Shown piece by piece: positions 54,731-64,000 of a stretch of 64,000 nucleotides of DNA. Made by a program: the position numbers and the translations under genes. The notes under the pieces are model-generated. The model ran no database searches. It saw only the letters and a program-made list of their open reading frames with translations, and was not told where the DNA came from. Numbering within the stretch: position 1 is the first letter of the stretch; every line of letters begins with the position of its first letter. This DNA is from Cymbidium sinense (lineage: Eukaryota > Streptophyta > Magnoliopsida > Asparagales > Orchidaceae): NCBI GenBank assembly GCA_021442155.1, contig CM038229.1:96938271-97002270 (forward strand), given 5' to 3'.

Positions 54731-55297
54731 GATATAAATGATTCATGAAGAGATCAATCAAATTTGGGTTGAATTGGGTGGAGATTTGGCTTAATTTATG
54801 AGAATTGGTCATATGGCTTAGGAAGGAATTTTGATTTCAGATTTGATCTTTGGATTGAATTATTTACTTTGGGATTTGGATTTGGATTTGGTAAATGATT
54901 GAGGGATTGAATTGATCTTTGAGAAAATAAAATGGATTGGGATTGATTTGAATTTGCTTGAGGCTAAGTCTATAAGATGAAATCGAAGGGCTTAGGAAGA
55001 ATGTTGATCTTGGATTTGATTATGGGTTTCAATGATTTGGTTTGGTATTTGGATTTATATTTGGTATTTGAGTTGAGGTTTGGTTTGAAAAGCTAATCAT
55101 GGATTTTAGGCTATAGGTTAGGTAAGTCTTCCTAAGTCCCTAAAGCATAGCCTATTCTTATGGCTAACCCTTCTAAGACTCTCAGTTAAGTGTTCTAATT
55201 ACTAGAAGTGTCTTAAGACTAAGGAGCTCTTAGTGTCTACCGAGTCCTAGATCTATGATGAAGAAGTTGAGAACTCACTCCAAAATTGAGGTCAATA

Positions 55298-55302
55298 TGA
55301 AC
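55298..55302. repeat. Target-site duplication TGAAC, right copy
   Basis: Partner of 47347-47351, directly after the AATA end of copy C. Confidence 0.85.
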
Positions 55303-55722
55303 TTAAATAATATAAGTGTAAACTTGATATTATGCTAGTAAGCATATAAAGTTGATGAGGTTCAAAGCAACAAATTTTAGTGAATACTTTGATAATAGCT
55401 TCATTGACAAAGAATCAAAATTAAAATAGATACTATAATAAAAATATCTCAAATTCTATTGCAAATTATTTTGAGCTTAAATTTGTAATAAAATAAAAAA
55501 CATGAAGTTTATGTAATGTTTAAGTGAAATCTACTATCATAAGCATAAAGTAATAATTATTTTCATCCCACATAATAGTTTGGATGTACTAAGAAATGAG
55601 GAGACAACCATGTAGATACAAGTAGTATAAATAGTAATTCGTTCCCATTTATGAAAAAATTTGAATATAAGAAGGGCATAAAATTGGCTCCATCATATTT
55701 TGTCATGTTTTTTTTCTTTCTC
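55303..55722. other. Short host spacer between copies C and E, no gene
   Basis: AT-rich, no open frame of note. It is the only non-LTR DNA between two insertions of the same family in opposite orientation. Confidence 0.45.
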
Positions 55723-56184
55723 TGTTGGCCTCATTTTTAGAATGAGCTCTCAACGCCTCCATCTTATAGGACTACTCTTAGACACTAAGAGTTCCTTAGT
55801 CTTAAGATACTTCTAGTGATTAGGTGAACACTTAACCTAACCCTAGAGACTTAGAAGAGTTAGCCATAGGAATAGGTTATGCCTTAGAGGTGTTAGGAAA
55901 ATTTGTCTATCCTTTAGCTTGAACCAAATCCTCACTTTCTTCTTTCAAGTCAAACTCCAAATTCAAATCAAACTCCAAACTTAAATTAACTTCAATTTCA
56001 AACCAAACCTTAAATCAATTCCAATGTATTTTCTCAAATCATGAATCAATTCTAAATGATTTAAACCCATGATTGAACTCCAAATCTAAAATATTTCCTA
56101 AGTCACTTTGATTCCATCTTATGGATTTAGCTCAAACCAAATTTAAATCACTTCAAACTCAAGAAATTTTCTCATAACCCATGT

Positions 56185-56580
56185 GTTTGTTTTCATTTAT
56201 ATTCATAAATATAAATGAAATATAAATTCAAATAACCAAAACCAAATCCAAAACTCAATTCCAAGTTCAAAATCTTTCCTAGGCCCTTTGATTCCATCTT
56301 ATGGACTTAGCCTAAATCAAATCCAAATCAATTCAAATTTAAGAAATTGTCTCATAACCCATTTATATTCTCATTTATATTCACAAATATAAATGAAATA
56401 TAAATTCAAATAACAAAACTAAATCCAAAGTCCAAATCCAAAAAAAAATCTTTCCTATGTCACTTTGATTCCATCTTGAGCTCAAACAAATTCAAATCAC
56501 TTCAAACCCAAGAAATTTTCTCATAACCCATTTATATTCTTATTTATATTCACAAATATAAATGAAATATAAATTCAAAT
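56185..56580. repeat. Hairpin-centred subrepeats, copy E
   Basis: Three stems (TTCATTTATATTCATAAATATAAATGAA type) near 56192, 56368 and 56545, a period of about 177 bases. The units also share TCCTA..CACTTTGATTCCATCTT and AAGAAATT.TCTCATAACCCAT words. Confidence 0.65.
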
Positions 56581-57054
56581 ATCTAAAACCAAATTCAAAA
56601 CTTAAATCCAAATCTAACCAAAATTCAACTTATGCTTCTTCAAGTCAAATTCTTGAACTTAGCCAAAACTTCAAATCAAGCCAAACCCTTGGATTTTCTT
56701 CATGATTCAATCAATCATTCAATCATGAATCCAAATATAAACATAAACTTCAATCATCAAATTAAAAAAAAATCAAACCCAAGACAAGCCCATACTCACC
56801 CTTTTGACTTGAAATTATCAAATAAATTAAAACCCATTTGACTCCAAATCACTTGCAAATGGATTTATATTTCAATCATAAGTCCATATGTAAATTCAAC
56901 CAAACTTGAATCAAGCTTTGATCAAGCCAATTGTCCCACTTAGGCTCACTTGACCCAAAGTGACATAAAGTACCCCTTTAGAGTCAAATTCTAATCATGA
57001 ATTGGATTGAACTAAGCCCACCTAAGCCTCACATTGTGAGCAACAATCATCATG

Positions 57055-57730
57055 AGATGATCAATCACTCAAATTGGGTCAAACCAAGTCAAACCTAATG
57101 AGTTGACCAAGTCAACATTTAGCCAAAATGAAACCTAAACTAGCCAAAATCCACCATAGGCCAAATTGATTGAAACCATTGATCAAAACCAATTCATGAT
57201 CAATATTTGAACTTGACCAAGTTATCATTTGAGCCTAACCTAGTACAATTGGCCACTTTGACCTAAGTTGACCCAATGCCTAAAAGTTAAAATATGTCAA
57301 ATCTTGATCTAAGTCAAATTGATTGAAACAAATGGGTGGGTCGTTCATTCCAAATCACTTGTTGAACTTGACCAAAGCCTCAACTAGCCAACTAGACCCA
57401 ACCTAGACCATGAACAACTTGACCTAAAAGGTCAAATTGAGCCAAAATAAAACCAAACTAAAATTGATTGGAAACAAAGATACCAAATCATTTCAAATGA
57501 CCAACCAAACCTAAACCAACCCTTGACCTAGCCCAATTGTGAGTCAAATTGGTCAACTTGACCCATTTGACCTAAATGAAATCATATGAACTAAATCCAA
57601 ATGTAAACCAATTTGAACCAAACCAATGATGCCAAAACATTTCAAAAATGGTCATATGAACTTGACAACCCTTAGTTTGAATTTGACTAATTGGTCAAGT
57701 TGACCTATTGACCTAAATGGGTCAACATGA
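57055..57730. promoter_or_regulatory. TTGAC (W-box-type) cluster, copy E
   Basis: Many TTGACC/GGTCAA words but no perfect copy of the 16-bp palindrome; the nearest is GGTCAAGTTGACC near 57692-57704, itself a 13-base palindrome around GTT/AAC. Confidence 0.42.
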
Positions 57731-58924
57731 GCCAAATGACACTAAATCAACTCCAAATTCCTTGAAATTTAGACCAACCCAATTTCAAACAATTATAAAT
57801 CTGCCCAAAGTGAAATCAAAGCCAAATGACCATTTTACCTCTAGGTCAGGGGTAACCTATGGCCAATTCCACTTGGAATTTGGTCATATCCTTTCATGGC
57901 CACTTGGCACCCTCTTAGTGGACCAAGTAGACACTAGTGAGCATGGTGGACATGACCCAATGGGTTTGGGTCAAAAAACCCAATAGCCAAACTAACCACC
58001 CACTTGTAAATAAGCACATGGATCACCTCCATACTCCCATTCTCCACATGTGCAACTTCTCCACAACCTCCCTGCCAAAAGCGAGCATGCCACCTCAAAC
58101 GATCAGAACAAACCCACTCAAGGTGATCAATTTGATCTAAATGGCAAAGGCAAGCTTGACCGTCGATCCTTCTAAGGGGAGATATACTCCCCTAATTTTA
58201 TTTCATTTTCACTAACTCACATTCGATTAAAAAGGAACTCAAAGAAGTAATTCCAAGCTCCCCAAGATCTCCCAAGCTACTTTGATTTCTCCATTGGGTT
58301 TTCTTTAGCCAAAAATAGGGAGAGCTCAAGGAATTTTTTATCTCATTCAATTCTCCACTAGAGCTCAATTCCTCCTTCAAATACCTTGAGAGGACTCAAT
58401 CGAGCTCACCAAGTCTTCATCCAAGTTCTTAAGCCAGGGAAGGGGTCTAGACTAAAATTAGCAAGCTTGGGAGGAGTTTGGCCAATTGAAAGATCCACTC
58501 AACCTCAAGCCTTCAAACCTTCAGCAGGGGCTTCATCTCCACTAGGCGAAGCTACCTCTCGATGGTTGGGAGTGCGGTGATAGCCTGAGGCATGGATCAA
58601 AATTGAGCTTAAGTGTAGGATTGTTTGGTCCATTGTTAAAAAAGTTTCACCCCAAATGAATTTGATTTGTCTTCATCTCCTTGCATGATGATGGTGTGGG
58701 TTCAATTTTAGCTCAATTCAAGCTCAATCAAGCTTGGATCAAGCCTAGAGATGGGCGGTTACCCTCTCCCATAGGTGAGCTCGAGGATGAATCATGACCG
58801 TCCATCCGTTTATTTTGGATGGGCCGGTCGATTAATCCATGCTTCATCGAAGGATTAATCCTTTTAAAATCACGGGCTTTATCTTTTGATCGGATGGTCC
58901 AAGGGAAGCGCCGTCGGCGACTAT

Positions 58925-59025
58925 GTAGCTGATGTGATAACAAATAACCAATCCGTGCCATGTGGAGGAAACGCATCACGTCGATGGTCGGCGTGGCACC
59001 AAGCGGGATTAGTTATATAATTAAG
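58925..59025 (+). promoter_or_regulatory. Candidate LTR promoter module, copy E
   Basis: The best-preserved example: AACCAATCCG (CCAAT at 58948-58952), CCATGTGG and CATCACGTCG in the middle, GCGGGATTAG (59003-59012), then a TATA-like TTATATAA at 59013-59020. A GC-rich islet surrounds it. It lies about 3.2 kb from the LTR start, as in copy A. Confidence 0.5.
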
Positions 59026-61469
59026 GATTTAAATAAATTTAAATTATAGAAACTTCATAATTATATAACTAAATATAGAAAAATCATAAAAATATAAACT
59101 CAAATGCATTTTGAAGATAATTCAAAGGAAATAATTTAAAATTAAGTTTGATTGATTTTGAATAGTGAATTTTATGCTATTTCAATTTTTATTGGGAATA
59201 TATAATTATGTTAATTACTCTAATTATTTCATTGATTAATTACAAACTTCTTAGGTAAGTTTAGTGGGGTGACTTCTCTCCTAATTTTTTTGGAATTTAT
59301 TAATGATTTAATTAGAGAATTGCTTAATTCATCTCTAATCACTCCCTTAATTAATTAAATGATTAATTAACCTATTAAATGATGATAAATTCACTAATTA
59401 AATTTGTTAATCACCTTAGAATACTAGATAGACTTGAAGAATGAGATTAGGATGTCTTATGTAAATATTTTCCCCTAAGTCTATTTCATTTGAATGAAAA
59501 CTTAATTAATTTACAAATTAATTAATGATTTGATTATTTCATTAAATAGCTTAATTAACCAAACTCAAAATTGAAAATTAATCCAAAAACTTAATCACTT
59601 AATAAATTCTTTCTTGGGTATATGCTTGGGTGTTTAATAACCTAAGTAAGCTTAAGGAAATCAAATCTAACCCATATATATGGGAAGGGTTATGAAAGTA
59701 CTTAAATCAAACCCTTTAGCTTAATTAATCATTAATTGTGAGCAAATGCATTAGGCCCCTTCTTACTTAGGGCATTACTGATTTAAATTTCTTATGGTTT
59801 AAAACATTGGCTCATAATTATTTGGTTAAATATATTAAAGGTGTAGGTAAGGTGTAATTAAACCTTAACCTAAGTAAAACATAAAATCTTAAGGGTTCTA
59901 AAATAAAACTAAAATAACATACACATGTGGAGATGGTTAGGACCAGTAAACCTTCTTACATTTCCTAAAATTCAAATCAAACTCAAAACCAAATCAAAAT
60001 TTCCTAAAACCAACTTTGATTCACTTTAAATAATCTTATTCCATAGGATTGTCTTTAGAATTAATTAGGGTGAGTAAAATTACATGCTTACATCACTTTA
60101 TTTATTTCCTAGTATGCTAAATATGTATGTCATATGAAATCATGTATTCATGTCTTTTGAAAAATCAAATTAAAATGAAAATTTTCCTTTATGTCAAATT
60201 GCATATTTTGGCTAAAGTAAGAATATGAATGGCTATTATCACTATTAAATTTTAAATTATTTTTAAAATCTTAAATCAAGATCACAAATGAATGGTATGC
60301 TACTTATAATTATTTATGAGCTTGCATGTGAGTATAATATAAAGATGTGCATTATGTGACTTTCCTTCTCTTCTCTTTTAACATAGTTTTGAATAGGATT
60401 TGCAAAGTGTATAGTCCATTTGAAAAGAACATAATTCTTGCTTAAATCCATTTCTATTCACTCTATGTCATCAATTAAGAAGGATATTCATGCACATAAA
60501 ATTAAATAACCAACAAATTAAACAAACATAAACTTTTGCATGACTCTTTTTCCATTCATTTCTTTTGTACATGCATTATATTTAAGAAAAGTGGTATATT
60601 AAGTCTGGACATCCCGGGATTGCAAGGCTTTAAGTAGCCCCAAGTATATCTTGTACCTTACACCCTTGGTGTACAATAATTACTCACTTATGTCTTTTAT
60701 TCATATAAATGTGCATATAAATGGATAAAAAAAATCACTCTTTTCTACTTAACAAAATCATGCATACATGAAACATTCCAAATTTTCTTAAGCAATATCT
60801 CTTAGCATTCAGCATCAAAGTGTGATAAATATTTCCATTTCATGTATAAATATGCTTGTAAGTAAATGCATGTTATAATCTTAAAATACCTTTTGTTTTA
60901 AAATTTTTTGTTTAGAGTCTATCTAAACTTAGGATTAAATAAAATATATAATAATATATTCACTAAATAAAAATCAATGATGAATCTATCTTAGAAATTA
61001 CTTAAGGTAGGGAGGAAAAGAAGCTCTCTTTTTTCCTCTCTTTACAAATAGTAATTAATTGTAGGTTCATTCAAACCCAAATCAAATCATAAAAAAATCA
61101 ACCAAATCAACTAAATTACTTAAATGAAACCACCCTAAGTTGAACATTTTCACACTTAGAAAATTTTAACCTTTGACTAACTAAAGCATACCACACAAAC
61201 CTTATAAGGCATACACATTAGACTAAGTCACTACTTAACTTTAGGTTAGGGGTCCATGATTTGATGTTTGCTTTTTTTGTGATGTAATATTTTAGTCTGG
61301 ATGTTAGGTGCGTAATATGGTGAATGGTAGAAAGCTTTTAGTCTAATCATTATCTTCAGATTGTGCTTAAGGTGTAATAAAAAATGTAATATTTTTTGCT
61401 ATATACCCTAAGTATAATCCAAAATAGGCGGTGGACTTGGTTACCCATGTGTGGGGTGCTAAGTCCAAT

Positions 61470-61494
61470 TTATATATATATATATATATATATG
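61470..61494. repeat. (TA)n microsatellite in LTR E
   Basis: Twelve or so TA units in a part of the LTR where the other copies have ordinary AT-rich sequence. Confidence 0.9.
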
Positions 61495-63245
61495 CTTGGA
61501 TTATGGTTTGTTTAGCTAATCTTTTATTTTGCAGGTTTTAGTTAGATTTCCTTTTCTCATTTTCATGTAATTTTACAATTAGGATTTGGAATGATTGTTA
61601 TGGGGATTGAGATGAACATTGGTCATAAGACTATGTCTTAAGTACCATGTGAAGCCTTGGAATACATTCCTTCCAACCAAAAGAAAAGATGAAAGAAGAA
61701 AGATAGAAGAAACAAGAAAGAAGAAGAAGAAATGAAGAAATGAAGACCCCCATAACATGAATTCCTTTTGATTGTAATTTATTCATTTGTAATATGGGTT
61801 GTATAAGGGTAGAGCTCAGTTACCCAATTTATTTTTGGGTTTGTCGGTGGAGCTCGACCATAAAGGCCTCTTATTCTTTTGTGTTAGCTTTATAAATTGT
61901 TCAACATTTGTTTAGCTTGTGCATTAAGATAGCTTATTTTCCTAGTTTCTTCTTGCTTTGATGTATGGCTGGATGACAATTAGGCTCTTAGAAAAATAAA
62001 TGTTTTATCCAACAATAACTCAAAACTAAAAAATAAACAACTCATAACCTCACTTAAAGCCTAGGTTATAAGTTAGAGAGAAAAGAATTAGCAATCCCTT
62101 TGGATGTTATATTTTATTTCTCACATCATGCATAAAAGCATCTTATTTACTCTTGATTTGGAGGGCTTCCACTGCCTGAACTTGGCTTGACCTTTGAGAG
62201 CCATGGTGGAAACACACCTCCTTCTTTTTTGGCCCATAATTTCTCATGCATTAGGCATATGATCCATAAGCTGTGTCAAATGAATTATCCAAAATAAAAA
62301 TAAAATGTAACAAAATTTGCATTAGATTTAAGTCATTAAATCATGTCCCATGATCTAGTCTCTTAGAGAGTGTGTTTAGGACTCAATCTCTTTCTAAATA
62401 AACTTAGCTATCTTGCAAAAGCATATGACTTGCCTACATGTATTTAAAATCGTAGGAGGAGTTAGTTGCGGCCACCATGCGTTGTAAGTCTAACAGTGTG
62501 ATTTATCTCTTGTGGAGGTAAACTAAATACCCATTTTTGCCTTAGATTTAGGTCATGCTCTGCCAAAGCTCCCTAGATTTAGGTTGAGGTTGTTTCTCCT
62601 CTTTGCAAGCATAAATCCTCACCTCTTAGGTATTTCCATGATCTAGTGTCATGAAATTATAAGCCCTAGATTTCTAATAAAGATTCAATTCAAACAATAA
62701 ATTCTCTTCAAATTTTAAAATATAAAGCCCATTATAGATAGTTTGGGATGCTTTAGGTTTCCCAACATCGTGAGCATACCTACTTATCTTCTTTTAGTTT
62801 TGATAATAACTCCCTCCTCTTGATCAATCTCACTTGATCTTCTAAAAATAAACTAATCGATTGATAGTCCTATCTTTGAAATCTTTGGATACAATGATCA
62901 TTTACCTTAATCGAGTATTCTAAAGAATCTCATTCCTTAAGATGTAATTAACTATGGGGCTTGCCTCCATAGAACTTAATGAACCCATTTAAAATAAACC
63001 CCTTTACTTTTCATATAGTAGAAGAATCTGGTACATATGAGACCCATAGTCCTTGAGTCCTTATTTAGATGATTAGTCCATTTATAAGGTGGTGACTTCT
63101 ATCTTTCAAGATAGTACACCTTCCCTCAATGCATACTGATCACCATAAGAATATCTATGGATCTACATTGTGTCAAGCATTATTATTTTGTTTTTCTATC
63201 TTTTAAAAGGGATAGATGAAGATGAAAAAATTTTCTAGATTTTTT

Positions 63246-63264
63246 TGGCAACTCCATTAGAAGG
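63246..63264 (+). other. Primer-binding site of the second element
   Basis: TGGCAACTCCATTAGAAGG aligns with the tRNA-Arg-type site of the first element and lies after a shared ATTTTCTAG spacer. It shows that copy E is a 5' LTR and that the interior lies to the right. Confidence 0.6.
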
Positions 63265-63506
63265 TTCCTCTCTCCATCTTTGATAAATGATCATTGTCTC
63301 CAAGTATTGATAGTGGGTTTGTACTTTGTATGAATCCAAGACTATCTTTCTTTTTTTGTTGGCACTTAATTTATTTCATCTTTAAGCTAAGCTAGCCAAC
63401 ATCCTTTAGATTTTAGGAACCTCACTGTGTAGGTCTTAAAACTCTGTTGGGTTCTCCAATAGGTGAAAATGAAAACTTAATAAAAGAAATAACTAAAGAC
63501 TTCCCT

Positions 63507-63526
63507 CTTACCATTTCTATGGTAAG
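63507..63526 (+). other. Leader stem-loop S1 of the second element
   Basis: CTTACC, loop ATTTCTAT, GGTAAG: a perfect 6-bp stem. Counterpart of 36859-36878. Confidence 0.55.
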
Positions 63527-63652
63527 GAAAGGTTCATTACAAAAATAAAGAAAAATAAATCCTTCATAAAAATCTTGCTTCTCAAAAGCACTTTTCAAAA
63601 TGCACATAATAAAATGTTTTGCACAAAATTTTTTCATAAATTAACCTCATCT

Positions 63653-63671
63653 AACAATCTCCATGATTGTT
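63653..63671 (+). other. Leader stem-loop S2 of the second element
   Basis: AACAATC, loop TCCAT, GATTGTT: a perfect 7-bp stem. Counterpart of 36696-36713. Confidence 0.55.
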
Positions 63672-63679
63672 ATATGTAT

Positions 63680-64000
63680 CATCAATAAAATCAACAATCA
63701 TATTTTCAAAAGCAAAATGAACATCTTCACTCAATTCATTTTGATGAAGATTTCATTTTCAAAAAATAAAATCAATAATCATATTTTCAAAAAGCACAAA
63801 TGAACATCTTCACTCAATTCATTTGATGAAGATTTCATTTTCTAAATAAAATCAACAATCATATTTTCAAAAAAATACAAATGAACATCTTCACTCAATT
63901 CATTTTGATGAAGATTTCATTTTTTTAAAAATCAAATCAACAATCATATTTTCAAAAGCACAAATGAACATCTTTCAATTCATTTTGATAAAGATTTCAT
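63680..64000 (+). repeat. Hairpin-forming tandem array of the second element (truncated by the window)
   Basis: Four units of about 80-85 bases. Each carries AATGAACATCTTCA and, about 12 bases on, TGATGAAGATTTCATT; the arms ATCTTCA/TGAAGAT and AATGAA/TTCATT pair with a one-base bulge between them. Units are joined by AATCATATTTTCAAAA words. The array starts at about the same distance from the primer site (some 400 bases) as the array of the first element, although the repeat sequence is different. Confidence 0.8.

Larger units (their letters stand above)
47352..55297 (-). mobile_element. Solo LTR copy C (7.95 kb)
   Basis: It begins TGTGGTGTTT and ends GAGGTCAATA, flanked on both sides by TGAAC, with no interior sequence. 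It is therefore a recombined remnant of an independent insertion, in the same orientation as A, B and D. It belongs with A and B by its start, its duplicated 240-base block and its AATA end. It is the longest of the five copies. Confidence 0.87.
55723..63240 (+). repeat. LTR copy E (5' LTR of the second element)
   Basis: About 7.5 kb, inverted relative to A-D. It starts TGTTGGCCTC, the complement of the GAGG(T/C)C(C/A)AACA end of D. The right end is approximate: the canonical terminal CACA is not visible before the ATTTTCTAG spacer that also precedes the primer site of the first element. The five flanking bases TTCTC (55718-55722) are the predicted target-site duplication; the partner lies outside the window. 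Confidence 0.8.
55723..64000 (+). mobile_element. Second giant Ty3/gypsy element, left part (continues beyond the window)
   Basis: In plus sense: LTR copy E, a primer-binding site at 63246, a leader homologous to that of the first element, and the start of a hairpin array. No gag or pol is reached. If its interior resembles that of the first element (about 12-13 kb), gag should begin within about 2 kb of the right edge. Confidence 0.8.

Noticed and set aside
57717..58140. Two overlapping open frames inside LTR E
   Set aside because: The same place in copies A-D is not open in a matching frame, so they are fortuitous.

Overview
The window is nuclear DNA of a flowering plant. It is AT-rich, gene-poor and dominated by retrotransposons. 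The only host gene I recognise is a PIN4/Par14-type parvulin (peptidyl-prolyl isomerase), on the minus strand at 3317-6208, in three recognisable exons with good splice sites. The exons carry three apparent one-base frameshifts and the last exon is not seen. I cannot name the species.

Layout. 1-9499: remnants and one gene. These are the (TTG)n tail of an RTE-like LINE (about 88-152), a decayed chromovirus-type Ty3/gypsy integrase (about 930-1870, +), the parvulin gene, and an AT-rich intergenic stretch holding two blocks of short TTTGAA/TTCAAA repeats and a degenerate tandem repeat. 9500-44991: one giant Ty3/gypsy element on the minus strand. It is bounded by a perfect 5-bp target-site duplication (GACTA) and has LTRs of about 7.7 and 7.8 kb (copies A and B). 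Reading in its own sense, right to left: 5' LTR (B), a tRNA-Arg-like primer-binding site, a structured leader with arrays of hairpins, gag, protease, reverse transcriptase, integrase, a 3' untranslated region with about 285-290-bp tandem repeats, and 3' LTR (A). A related solo LTR of 7.2 kb (copy D, target-site duplication AGGTA) sits between its gag and protease. 44992-47346: no recognisable gene. 47347-55302: another solo LTR of 7.9 kb (copy C, target-site duplication TGAAC). 55303-55722: no gene. 55723-64000: the start of a further element on the plus strand, with a 7.5-kb 5' LTR (copy E), primer-binding site, leader and hairpin array, running off the right end.

The five LTRs fall by eye into two subfamilies, A/B/C and D/E. 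Without the nested copy the A-B element would be about 28 kb. Its very long LTRs, tRNA-Arg-type primer site and repeat-bearing untranslated regions resemble the Tat/Ogre group. Its proteins are broken by stops and frameshifts, so it is dead as it stands.

The most interesting signal is in the untranslated parts. The leader has conserved stem-loops and, about 400 bases from the primer site, arrays of tandem repeats in which every unit is an inverted repeat. Unit types within one array differ by paired substitutions that keep the stem, and the second element has an unrelated-looking array with the same architecture at the same distance. The LTRs also share a promoter-like CCAAT / ACGT-core / GGGATTA module, a WRKY-type TTGAC cluster with a 16-bp palindrome, about 175-bp repeats each centred on a hairpin, and another stem that appears to covary between subfamilies.

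All coordinates and alignments were read by eye. Percentage identities, ages and clade placement were not computed.
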